Shown piece after piece: positions 1 to 5,302 of a stretch of DNA of 7,784 nt; within the stretch, counting starts at the first letter, position 1; every line of letters begins with the position of its first letter. Location of the stretch: positions 1 to 7,784 of the forward strand of contig CANQLS010000070.1 of assembly GCA_947624765.1 (NCBI GenBank), given 5' to 3'. Source of the DNA: an uncultured Clostridia bacterium. GTDB lineage: Bacteria; Bacillota; Clostridia; TANB77; UBA1234. Made by a program: the position numbers and the translations under genes. Below the pieces are notes generated by a model that did not search any database, had not been told where the DNA came from, and saw only the letters and a program-made list of their open reading frames with translations.

Positions 1-711
1 CTATATTAATTATGGTAGGTGTTTCTGTGCAATACACTAATGAAGTTATTGAAACTTCATCAGATGCAAAAAGATTATTACCAATTTATAGTGTAGAAAC
101 GCCAGAGAAGAAAGTTGCTCTAACGTTTGATTGTGCGTGGCGGAGCCGATGATATTCCTGATATTATTGATACGCTTGAATATAACAATGTATTTGCTAC
201 TTTTTTCACTGTTGGTACTTGGGTTCAAAAATATCCTGATGCAGTTAAGAGTTTGGCTGATGCAGGACACGATATAGGAAATCATTCGAATAGTCATGCA
301 CATGTAAATAAATTATCTTATGAGGCAAATCAAGAGGATATGGATATGTGCAATCAGAAAATACAAGCTTTAACTGGAAAAGAAGTTATGTTATATCGTG
401 GCCCTTATGGTGAGTATAATAATACAGTAATTCAAGCAGCTGAAAGCAAAAATATGAAGGTAATTCAATGGGATGTAGATACGTTAGATTACATGGGTAA
501 AACGCCAGAAGAAATGTGTAAAAGAATTGAAGAGAAAATTAGAAATGGAAGTATTATATTAATGCACAATGATACTGATTATACAAGTAAAGGCCTACAA
601 CAAATTATTGACAAAATACAGAGTCTTGGTTATGAAATAGTTCCTGTATCAGAGCTTATATATAAAGATAATTATACTATTAATCATGAAGGAAGGCAGA
701 TGCAGAATTAA
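1..711 (+). pseudogene. PdaB-like membrane-anchored polysaccharide deacetylase, frameshifted, 5' end outside window
   Basis: Two frames together encode a NodB-type carbohydrate esterase (CE4) domain. The upstream frame is open from position 3 and reads the end of a hydrophobic anchor, a linker, then KKVALTFDCAW, which contains the metal/catalytic Asp of motif 1. It then hits TGA at 150-152. The downstream frame (from 142) continues with GADDIPD and carries HSNSH (283-297, metal-binding His pair), RGPYG (397-411) and LMHND (His at 565-567), ending at TAA 709-711. Removing one base near C141 restores the family's TFDxxWG motif, so this is a single +1 indel. Family knowledge: CE4 enzymes deacetylate peptidoglycan or other N-acetylated polysaccharides outside the membrane, and PdaB-type proteins are often sporulation-linked. 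A TTG start at 127 would drop the catalytic Asp and has no ribosome binding site. It is either a real inactivation or a sequencing error; the family call is secure, the broken status less so. Confidence 0.8.
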
Positions 712-837
712 TTTTACTGCATATCATTTAACACTTATTGTGTATTGCTTTTTATATTTAGCTATGCTAATATATGATTATGCGATAAATAAGTTTTTTC
801 AGCTGTTTTGTATTTTAGAGAAAAATGAATTTATAAT

Positions 838-926
838 GGAGCGGTATCGAAGCGGTCGTAACGAGCCACATTGGAAATGTGGTTGTCTGAAAGGGCACGT
901 GGGTTCGAATCCCACCCGCTCCGCCA
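838..926 (+). tRNA. tRNA-Ser (anticodon GGA), CCA encoded
   Basis: The full cloverleaf can be drawn. Acceptor strands GGAGCGG (838-844) and CCGCTCC (916-922) are followed by discriminator G and encoded CCA (924-926). Anticodon stem CCACA/TGTGG (866-870/878-882) encloses loop TTGGAAA, giving anticodon GGA at 873-875, which reads UCC and UCU. A 16-nt variable region (883-898) is the class II arm expected of serine tRNA. T-stem GTGGG/CCCAC encloses TTCGAAT. No convincing promoter with a start just upstream is visible; TTTATA (751-756) with TATGAT (773-778) is a weak possibility. The 3' part from 905 onward is duplicated at 2470, so this tRNA is the probable integration target of the following islet. 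Confidence 0.97.
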
Positions 927-963
927 TTAAGATAGAAAAAATGTATGAAATATCATGGATTTT
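905..963 (+). repeat. Left copy of 59-bp direct repeat (attL-like), overlapping tRNA-Ser 3' end
   Basis: This segment starts in the T-loop of tRNA-Ser and runs 37 bp past the CCA. It matches 2470-2528 at 57 of 59 positions by manual alignment; the differences are A936/G2501 and G957/A2522. Identity stops abruptly at both ends. Direct repeats that begin inside a tRNA 3' end are the classic product of tyrosine-recombinase integration, in which the element restores an intact tRNA. The A6T...AT6 arms here could form a weak hairpin (936-942/959-965) that may substitute as a tRNA terminator. Confidence 0.85.
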
Positions 964-991
964 TTATTTTCAATTAAATTAATATTGCTAT

Positions 992-1020
992 TTGACTTTT
1001 TCTAAAATCTCAAGTATAAT
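992..1020 (+). promoter_or_regulatory. Near-consensus sigma-A promoter inside the islet
   Basis: TTGACT (992-997), a 17-nt spacer, then a perfect TATAAT (1015-1020). It starts 28 bp after the left repeat ends, so the islet brings its own promoter. Predicted transcription start is near 1027. Confidence 0.85.
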
Positions 1021-1026
1021 AAATTT

Positions 1027-1120
1027 AGAAAATGAATAACCGTTGTGAATGCGGTTATCACTGGATAAGAGTATAACAATACATTCGCAATATTGCATAG
1101 TGTAATGTGTTGTTATTTTT
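1027..1120 (+). ncRNA. Structured leader or small RNA upstream of the NUDIX gene
   Basis: Transcription from the 992-1020 promoter would give about 94 nt before a terminator. Hairpin 1 is ATAACCG/CGGTTAT (1036-1042/1052-1058) with a 9-nt loop. An alternative hairpin TTATC-actg-GATAA (1055-1068) uses the same 3' arm and is mutually exclusive with it. Hairpin 2 is the terminator at 1073-1120. The repeated ATAAC at 1036 and 1073 means the GTTAT of hairpin 1 could also pair with the terminator base. This arrangement suits either an independent sRNA or a transcription attenuator controlling the NUDIX gene. I recognise no known riboswitch class in it. Confidence 0.5.
1073..1120 (+). terminator. Intrinsic terminator between islet promoter and NUDIX gene
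   Basis: A 13-bp stem pairs ATAACAATACATT (1073-1085) with AATGTGTTGTTAT (1104-1116), including one G-U pair, followed by a T-run (1116-1120). The stem is AT-rich and the 18-nt loop contains the palindrome GCAATATTGC (1087-1096). It precedes the NUDIX start by about 50 bases, so it should stop most transcripts or act conditionally. Confidence 0.6.
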
Positions 1121-1168
1121 ATTGTCATTAAAAATTCTCAATGAGAATGAAATAAAAAGATGGTTCAT

Positions 1169-1702
1169 ATGGAAGAATGGGATTTATATGATGAGAACAG
1201 AAAACAACTCAATAAAAGTGTTGTTAGAGGTGAAAAATTAGCAGATAATGAATATCATCTTGTGGTCAATGCATGGGTGATCAATTCTAAAAAGCAATTT
1301 TTAATCTCTCAAAGAGCACCAACAAAAACATATCCCTATCGATGGGAATGCACTGGCGGTTCTGTTTTAAAAGGAGAAAAATCTTTAGAAGGAGCAATGA
1401 GAGAATTAAAGGAAGAACTAGGAATTCAGGTTAATGCGAATACTGCCATTTTGGTTGGCACAGTGAATCGATATTATGTGGGGTGCCCAGATATTTTTGA
1501 TGTTTGGTTATTTCGAGCTGATGTATCTCTTGAAGAATTAACGTTGCAAAAAGAAGAAGTTTACAATGCAAAATGGGCAAGTGCTGAAGAAATTGAAAAA
1601 TTAATACAAGAAGATAAGTTTGAAGCAAACGCTTTTTGGAAAGAGGTATTAGAATATGGATCGTACAACAATGAAAATTCAAGAGGAATAGTAAAGTATT
1701 GA
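1169..1702 (+). CDS. NUDIX hydrolase (islet cargo)
   Basis: This is a 177-residue NUDIX-fold protein from ATG 1169. The Nudix box is complete (about residues 64-86): G-x5-E-x7-REL-x-EE-x-GI, with all metal-binding glutamates. The sequence before it (WDLYDENRK, then YHLVVNAWV and FLISQRAP) matches the arrangement in YfcD/IPP-isomerase-like NUDIX proteins. NUDIX enzymes hydrolyse a nucleoside diphosphate linked to another moiety; the substrate cannot be told from sequence. An in-frame ATG at 1160 adds three residues. I prefer 1169 because AAGATGG (1157-1163) sits five bases upstream as a modest ribosome binding site and the family usually begins at this point. It lies in the tRNA-Ser islet behind its own promoter and leader terminator. 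Its stop codon overlaps a possible promoter for the next unit. Confidence 0.9.
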   Translation: MEEWDLYDENRKQLNKSVVRGEKLADNEYHLVVNAWVINSKKQFLISQRAPTKTYPYRWECTGGSVLKGEKSLEGAMRELKEELGIQVNANTAILVGTVNRYYVGCPDIFDVWLFRADVSLEELTLQKEEVYNAKWASAEEIEKLIQEDKFEANAFWKEVLEYGSYNNENSRGIVKY

Positions 1703-1727
1703 CTTTTTGCTATACTTTGAACATAAC
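1699..1727 (+). promoter_or_regulatory. Possible promoter for the mini-ORF and PPase-like gene
   Basis: TTGACT (1699-1704), a 17-nt spacer and CATAAC (1722-1727, four of six matches). The -35 overlaps the NUDIX stop codon. Both islet promoters share the string TTGACTTTTT. A TATAAT at 1782-1787 lacks a well-placed -35. Confidence 0.4.
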
Positions 1728-1774
1728 ATTAACATAATATTGAAACGAAAATTATATAAAAAGTGATTTCCAGA

Positions 1775-1829
1775 TAAGTATTATAATATTTCGAAAACTC
1801 ATCGAATTTCGGTTCATGACGAATACTTA
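1775..1829 (+). promoter_or_regulatory. Structured 5' leader in the 346-bp gap between NUDIX and PPase-like genes
   Basis: A perfect 8-bp closing stem TAAGTATT/AATACTTA (1775-1782/1822-1829) encloses a smaller hairpin TTCGA-aaactca-TCGAA near 1789-1805. It lies between the possible promoter at 1699-1727 and the strong ribosome binding site at 1851. I do not recognise a riboswitch class; a chance AT-rich fold is possible. Confidence 0.3.
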
Positions 1830-1861
1830 CCTACATTATTCTTTAAAAATAAGGAGAAAGT

Positions 1862-1942
1862 ATGAAGAAAATCATATATTTAGTTGTTTTAAAACCAAGT
1901 TCGCATCGAACAGTTACCAGTACAGATTTATCAATCCTGTAA
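1862..1942 (+). CDS. 26-residue mini-ORF or 5' remnant of a lost gene
   Basis: ATG 1862 is preceded by a strong AAGGAG (1851-1856) at five bases' spacing, a translation signal better than that of the NUDIX gene. The product begins MKKIIYLVVL, like the start of a signal peptide, then turns polar (KPSSHRTVTSTDLSIL) and stops at TAA 1940-1942, with TAG immediately after. The same frame then stays open, encoding NAGIEKKVINIKKLTGLIDD and more, to TAG 2033-2035, overlapping the next ribosome binding site. It could be a leader peptide for the PPase-like gene, or a secreted-protein gene truncated by deletion. No function is recognised. Confidence 0.35.
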   Translation: MKKIIYLVVLKPSSHRTVTSTDLSIL

Positions 1943-2048
1943 TAGAATGCAGGGATAGAGAAAAAAGTTATCAATATTAAAAAACTTACTGGACTTATTG
2001 ATGATAAGTATAAAAATGAGGAAAAAAGTTTATAGGAGGAGGTTTTGG

Positions 2049-2381
2049 ATGATTAAGGATTATTTAGGAAAAATGGTTGAAGTAAAAATGGATAGACCAC
2101 TTGGAACTAAGCATCCAAAACATGGCTTTATTTATGAAGTTAACTATGGATATATTCCTAATACTATTTCGGGCGATGGAGAGGAATTAGATGCATATGT
2201 GCTTGGAGTACATGAACCGATTGATAGTTTTAAAGGTATAGTAATTGCAATTATTCATAGAACAAACGATAATGATGATAAGCTTGTGGTTATGGAAGAA
2301 GGTAGAAATTATACAGATGATCAAATAATAGCCTTAACTGAATTTCAAGAAAGATGGTTTGAATCGGAAATCATTAGATAA
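2049..2381 (+). CDS. Short inorganic pyrophosphatase-family protein (islet cargo)
   Basis: The 110-residue product resembles the core of family I soluble pyrophosphatases: VNYGYIPNTISGDGEELDAYVL (residues 31-52, shown as NYGYIP then DGEELD) and IIHRTNDNDDKLVV near residues 68-81. ATG 2049 is chosen over the upstream in-frame TTG 1998 because AGGAGGAGG (2034-2042) lies six bases before it. Compared with a full PPase of about 175 residues, the N-terminal part that supplies active-site Glu and Lys is missing. The D-x-D-P-x-D signature reads D43-G-E45-E-L-D48, with Glu for the second Asp. The later acidic loop is shortened but keeps D76 and K78. Short proteins of this type occur in Clostridia and are annotated as pyrophosphatases; activity on PPi is not certain. 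It is the last gene of the islet, followed by the right repeat. Confidence 0.82.
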   Translation: MIKDYLGKMVEVKMDRPLGTKHPKHGFIYEVNYGYIPNTISGDGEELDAYVLGVHEPIDSFKGIVIAIIHRTNDNDDKLVVMEEGRNYTDDQIIALTEFQERWFESEIIR

Positions 2382-2422
2382 ATGTATTAAAAATAATCTC
2401 AAGACACCTTGTGTGCCAAAAC

Positions 2423-2454
2423 AAACCGGATTTTAGTTACTAGATAATGGTTTT
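2423..2454 (+). terminator. Weak terminator after the PPase-like gene
   Basis: AAACC (2423-2427) pairs with GGTTT (2449-2453), extended inside by ATT/AAT, and is followed by TTTTATT. The stem is short and AT-rich, so termination may be partial. Confidence 0.35.
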
Positions 2455-2469
2455 ATTCTAAATAATTCC

Positions 2470-2528
2470 TCGAATCCCACCCGCTCCGCCATTAAGATAG
2501 GAAAAATGTATGAAATATCATAGATTTT
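2470..2528 (+). repeat. Right copy of 59-bp direct repeat (attR-like), tRNA-Ser 3' remnant
   Basis: The first 21 bases (2470-2490) are the tail of tRNA-Ser from the T-loop to CC of the CCA, and the rest is its downstream flank. No tRNA 5' half precedes it: position 2469 already departs from the tRNA sequence, so this copy is not a functional tRNA. It matches 905-963 at 57 of 59 positions. The start within a tRNA and abrupt loss of identity mark it as the far boundary of an integrated segment. Confidence 0.85.
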
Positions 2529-2542
2529 CTCTATCTTTTTTT
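2494..2542 (+). terminator. Probable original tRNA-Ser terminator, displaced by the islet
   Basis: AAGATAG (2494-2500) pairs with CTATCTT (2531-2537), and inside it GAAAA (2501-2505) pairs with TTTTC (2525-2529), leaving one bulged T. A T-run (2536-2542) follows. The 5' arm is in both repeat copies, but the 3' arm exists only here. This suggests that 2491-2542 is the ancestral sequence downstream of the tRNA. Confidence 0.65.
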
Positions 2543-2565
2543 CTGCCTTTTTTATGATTTTCATA

Positions 2566-2594
2566 TGGACAAATGCGGCTTAATATTATAAAAT
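2566..2594 (+). promoter_or_regulatory. Promoter of the ppa-TPR unit
   Basis: TGGACA (2566-2571, five of six), a 17-nt spacer and TAAAAT (2589-2594, five of six). It lies after the displaced terminator and about 32 bases before the ppa start, giving a short untranslated leader. Confidence 0.6.
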
Positions 2595-2625
2595 GAATTG
2601 TAAAGTAATGATAGGGGGGTTCTTC

Positions 2626-3156
2626 ATGAATATATGGCATGATTTAGATAAAAATAGAGTTGCACCTGAAAAGTTTACGGCTGTCATTGAGATTTCAAAA
2701 GGTGGCAAAAACAAATATGAACTAGATAAGACAACTGGTATGCTTAGATTAGACAGAGTTTTATATACTTCTACACATTATCCTGCTAATTATGGCTTTA
2801 TTCCAAAGACGTATGCTGAAGATAATGATCCACTAGATGTTTTAGTTTTATGTCAAGAACAAATTTTACCTTTAACTCTTGTTGATTGTTATCCTATTGG
2901 TATTTTAGAGATGTTAGATAATGATGAGTCAGATGAAAAAATTATAGCAGTTCCTGTAAATGATCCAGCTTATTGTGGATATACTGATATATCACAGTTA
3001 CCACAACATATTTTTGATGAGATTTCACATTTTTTCGAGGTTTACAAGGTGCTAGAAAATAAGCATACTGCAATTCAAAAAATTGGAAATAGAGATGTAG
3101 CAATTTCTAGTATTAAATCTGCGATTAATCGATATGACGAGAAGTTTCAGAAATAG
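2626..3156 (+). CDS. ppa: Inorganic pyrophosphatase, family I (soluble)
   Basis: The 176-residue product is a complete family I pyrophosphatase, which hydrolyses PPi to two phosphates in the cytoplasm and pulls biosynthetic reactions forward. Active-site residues are all visible: E22, K30, R44, Y56, the signature D66-N-D68-P-L-D71, then D98, D103 and K105, and the HFFEVYKVLE segment near residues 135-144 with Y140-K141. Length is normal. ATG 2626 is chosen over the in-frame ATG 2593 because AGGGGGG (2613-2619) lies six bases upstream and homologues begin near MNIWHD. It has its own promoter and is followed after 18 bases by the TPR gene, so the two are probably cotranscribed. The islet's shorter PPase-like gene lies only about 240 bases upstream. 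Confidence 0.95.
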   Translation: MNIWHDLDKNRVAPEKFTAVIEISKGGKNKYELDKTTGMLRLDRVLYTSTHYPANYGFIPKTYAEDNDPLDVLVLCQEQILPLTLVDCYPIGILEMLDNDESDEKIIAVPVNDPAYCGYTDISQLPQHIFDEISHFFEVYKVLENKHTAIQKIGNRDVAISSIKSAINRYDEKFQK

Positions 3157-3174
3157 AAAGGAAAGAAAGTAAGA

Positions 3175-4350
3175 ATGTTGTTGGAAAGAATTGTTTTTAG
3201 TCTTACGTGCTTAATATTGTTAGCATATGTTGTAAATCGTTTTATGAAAACACATAATAATATGATGCTAGCTATGATTGCATTTCAGATAATTGCTTGT
3301 ATGGTTAATTTGTTATCGGTTATGTATCAAATTTACCCAAATACAGTTTTGCAAATATATATTTGTGTTATGGGTATTTTGGCACCTTTCTGTATGTTTC
3401 TTATGGAGTATTTTAATTTAGATGTTTACAAATCAATTGAAATTAATTTAGGTAATTATTATATGAAACATGCAGATTATGATAAGGCTATAAAGAGTTA
3501 TCAAAAAGCTTTGAATAGAAATCCAAAAGATGGCAATATTTTTGCTAAGTTGGGTAATGCATATAATGCTATGGGTGATAGAAGAACAGCTTTTGATAGA
3601 TTTGCAAAGGCGGTTGAGTTAAATCGTAATGATTATAAATCTTATTATGAGATTGGAATTATTTTTAATGAGTTAGGAAAGAAAAGTGATGCGAAGGTGG
3701 TATTAGATAATGCACTTCGTATTAAACCAGATTTTACGCAAGCTTCAGAGTTGTTAGCAGTTGTTTTATGTGCTTTAGGCAAATATGATGAAGCAATTAA
3801 TGTATATTGTGATGCTATTAAATATAGTCCAGATAATTATCAATTATATTATAGTATGGGTATTGTTAGAACGGAATTAAGAGATTTTACTGAAGCTCAA
3901 GAGTGTTATGAAAAAGTAATTTCTTTGAAACCAGATTTGTATGATGCATATTTTAGTTTAGGACAAATATATTTATTAAAGGGCGAATTGCAAGAAGCAG
4001 AAAAAATGTTTAAGAAGTCTTTATATGATAAAGATTTAGCAGCTAAGTCATATTATCAATTGGCAAAAGTATATATATTAAGTGAAGAGGAAATAAAAGC
4101 TGTTACATATTTGGAATATGCTATAGAAATTGATGCATCTTATCGTTATAAAGCAGAGTCAGAACCGTTGTTTCAGAAGATTAAAGACTATTTAACTGGA
4201 ATTCATATGGCATCTCAAGCACAAGCAAAGTTAGAACAAGAAATTAATGAAAAAGTAAAAGCAAAATATTCTAAATCCAAGTTAAATACAGATGAAGAAA
4301 TTAAAGATGAAGCTTTTAATTATATGGATAAATTTTCGGGGAAAAAATAA
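3175..4350 (+). CDS. Membrane-anchored TPR-repeat protein
   Basis: The product is 391 residues. Three hydrophobic segments (about residues 5-22, 30-52 and 57-80) form a membrane domain, followed by seven consecutive tetratricopeptide repeats of roughly 34 residues (about 87-323) with typical consensus positions such as LG-Y, A-A and P at repeat ends. The C-terminal 60 or so residues are charged and rich in Lys and Glu, probably helical. TPR arrays bind other proteins and build complexes; here they would face the side reached by the third membrane segment, most likely the cytoplasm if the N-terminus is outside, but topology is unproven. AAAGGAAAG (3157-3165) is the ribosome binding site. The gene follows ppa by 18 bases, which implies cotranscription, although no functional link between them is known to me. 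Specific partner and role are not identifiable. Confidence 0.88.
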   Translation: MLLERIVFSLTCLILLAYVVNRFMKTHNNMMLAMIAFQIIACMVNLLSVMYQIYPNTVLQIYICVMGILAPFCMFLMEYFNLDVYKSIEINLGNYYMKHADYDKAIKSYQKALNRNPKDGNIFAKLGNAYNAMGDRRTAFDRFAKAVELNRNDYKSYYEIGIIFNELGKKSDAKVVLDNALRIKPDFTQASELLAVVLCALGKYDEAINVYCDAIKYSPDNYQLYYSMGIVRTELRDFTEAQECYEKVISLKPDLYDAYFSLGQIYLLKGELQEAEKMFKKSLYDKDLAAKSYYQLAKVYILSEEEIKAVTYLEYAIEIDASYRYKAESEPLFQKIKDYLTGIHMASQAQAKLEQEINEKVKAKYSKSKLNTDEEIKDEAFNYMDKFSGKK

Positions 4351-4368
4351 AAAAGAGGGCTGAAAAAT

Positions 4369-4477
4369 AATTGGAAAATTTCGTTGTTGGACTGCACCTC
4401 GGAAATCCTCAACGTACCAGCGTACGTCTCCGGTTTCCTCGTTTGTCCGCCTAGAAATTTTCTCAATTCTTTTCCAA
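4369..4477 (+). repeat. GC-richer, highly structured intergenic element (REP-like candidate)
   Basis: This non-coding stretch between the TPR gene and uppP is clearly richer in G and C than its surroundings and folds as nested inverted repeats. The outer stem AATTG-GAAAATTTC (4369-4382) pairs with GAAATTTTC-T-CAATT (4454-4468); alternatively TTGGAAAA (4371-4378) pairs with TTTTCCAA (4470-4477). Inside these lie GGAC/GTCC (4389-4392/4445-4448), GGAAATC/GGTTTCC (4401-4407/4432-4438) and a perfect apical hairpin ACGTAC-cagc-GTACGT (4412-4427). No T-run follows, so it is not a standard terminator. Composition and nested symmetry suggest a dispersed structured repeat or structured RNA; copy number elsewhere is unknown. 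Confidence 0.65.
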
Positions 4478-4507
4478 CCTAAATTGTAAATATGTTTGGA
4501 GGTAAAT

Positions 4508-5290
4508 ATGACAGTTTTGCAAGCGATTATTTTAGGAGTTGTGCAGGGACTTACTGAGTTATTGCCAATATCTAGTTCGGCACATTTATTTTTAATTCCA
4601 TGGTTTTGTAATTGGAATGTTCCAAATTCTTTTGATGTTGCTTTACATGCTGGTACTTTGCTTGCGATTGGGTTATTCTTTTTTAAAGATTGGTTACAGC
4701 TTTTGAAAGGAGCTTATAAGCAAACTATAAAGAAAGAGAAAAATCCAGATGGCAGAATGTTTTGGTATCTTGTGTTTGCAACAATTCCAGGAGGATGTAT
4801 TGGTTTTATTTTAGATAAGTATTGTGAAGATATTTTGACAAAGCCTGTAATCATAGCAATAATGCTTATTGTAATGGGTATATTGTTGTATGTAGTAGAT
4901 AAGAAAGCTAAAAATAATACAAAATATGAAGATATGACTTTTAAGCAAACATTTTTAATTGGTTTATCACAAGCGTTAGCTTTTATTCCTGGCGTTTCAC
5001 GTTCTGGTATTACTATGACAACAGGAAGAGCATTGGGAGTAGAAAGAGAGTCGGCTGCTAGATATTCTTTTATGTTATCAGCACCTATTGTGTTAGCAGC
5101 AACATTATATAAGTTGAAAGAATTTACGTTTGATTTACCTTTTATTATTGGTGTATTTACTAGTTTTTTAGTTGGAGTATTAGTAATAAAATTTTTACTT
5201 AATTATTTAAAAAAAGGCGATTTTAAATGGTTTGCTATATATCGCGTAGTTGTTGGTGTATTTGTATTATTATGGGCTATATTACGATAA
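4508..5290 (+). CDS. uppP: Undecaprenyl-diphosphatase (UppP/BacA family)
   Basis: The 260-residue integral membrane protein dephosphorylates undecaprenyl pyrophosphate to recycle the lipid carrier for peptidoglycan and other envelope polymers; overproduction of this family gives bacitracin resistance. Both family signatures are intact: Q13-GLT-E17 followed by LPISSSAHL with H26, and PGVSRSGIT at 161-169 with R165. Several hydrophobic segments span the length, which is normal. ATG 4508 is chosen over the in-frame TTG 4496 because TTTGGAGG (4495-4502) ends five bases before it and would overlap the TTG. It is followed by folD after only 12 bases, implying an operon. No clear promoter is visible between the structured element and the gene. 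Confidence 0.96.
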   Translation: MTVLQAIILGVVQGLTELLPISSSAHLFLIPWFCNWNVPNSFDVALHAGTLLAIGLFFFKDWLQLLKGAYKQTIKKEKNPDGRMFWYLVFATIPGGCIGFILDKYCEDILTKPVIIAIMLIVMGILLYVVDKKAKNNTKYEDMTFKQTFLIGLSQALAFIPGVSRSGITMTTGRALGVERESAARYSFMLSAPIVLAATLYKLKEFTFDLPFIIGVFTSFLVGVLVIKFLLNYLKKGDFKWFAIYRVVVGVFVLLWAILR

Positions 5291-5302
5291 GGAGGATATT
5301 AT

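Larger units (their letters stand above)
905..2528 (+). mobile_element. Candidate recombinase-free islet integrated at tRNA-Ser(GGA)
   Basis: The segment is bounded by the 59-bp direct repeats, with a period of 1565 bp. One boundary is an intact tRNA-Ser; the other is only the last 21 bases of that tRNA plus its downstream flank. Contents are a near-consensus promoter, a structured leader or sRNA with terminator, a NUDIX hydrolase gene, a second leader with a mini-ORF, and a short PPase-family gene. No integrase, transposase or replication gene fits in the space. Family knowledge: genomic islands, satellites and tycheposon-like elements use tRNA 3' ends as att sites and can be mobilised in trans. 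Inference: this is a cargo-only element or a decayed remnant of a larger one. The alternative is a local duplication of the tRNA end followed by rearrangement. Confidence 0.65.

Noticed and set aside
127..711. Deacetylase translated from TTG 127 as an intact gene
   Set aside because: No ribosome binding site, and the product would lose the TFD catalytic Asp that is present in the upstream frame.
808..837. TTGTAT, 18 bases, perfect TATAAT directly abutting the tRNA-Ser 5' end
   Set aside because: Good promoter by match, but initiation would fall about seven bases downstream, inside the tRNA acceptor and D-arm region, so it cannot make the mature tRNA; the TATAAT is probably chance in AT-rich DNA.
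686..982. 98-codon open frame spanning the tRNA-Ser
   Set aside because: It runs through the tRNA gene and overlaps the deacetylase end, with no recognisable protein motif; it is a chance reading frame.
1036..1120. Integron attC-like site in the inverted repeats of the islet leader
   Set aside because: The outer motifs do not fit RYYYAAC and GTTRRRY, and there is a promoter immediately upstream, so an RNA structure with terminator explains it better.
1431..1682. Minus-strand open frames opposite the NUDIX gene, the deacetylase (46-303) and the PBP promoter region (7101-7337)
   Set aside because: Each lies opposite a well-supported + strand gene or promoter and shows no protein-family motif.
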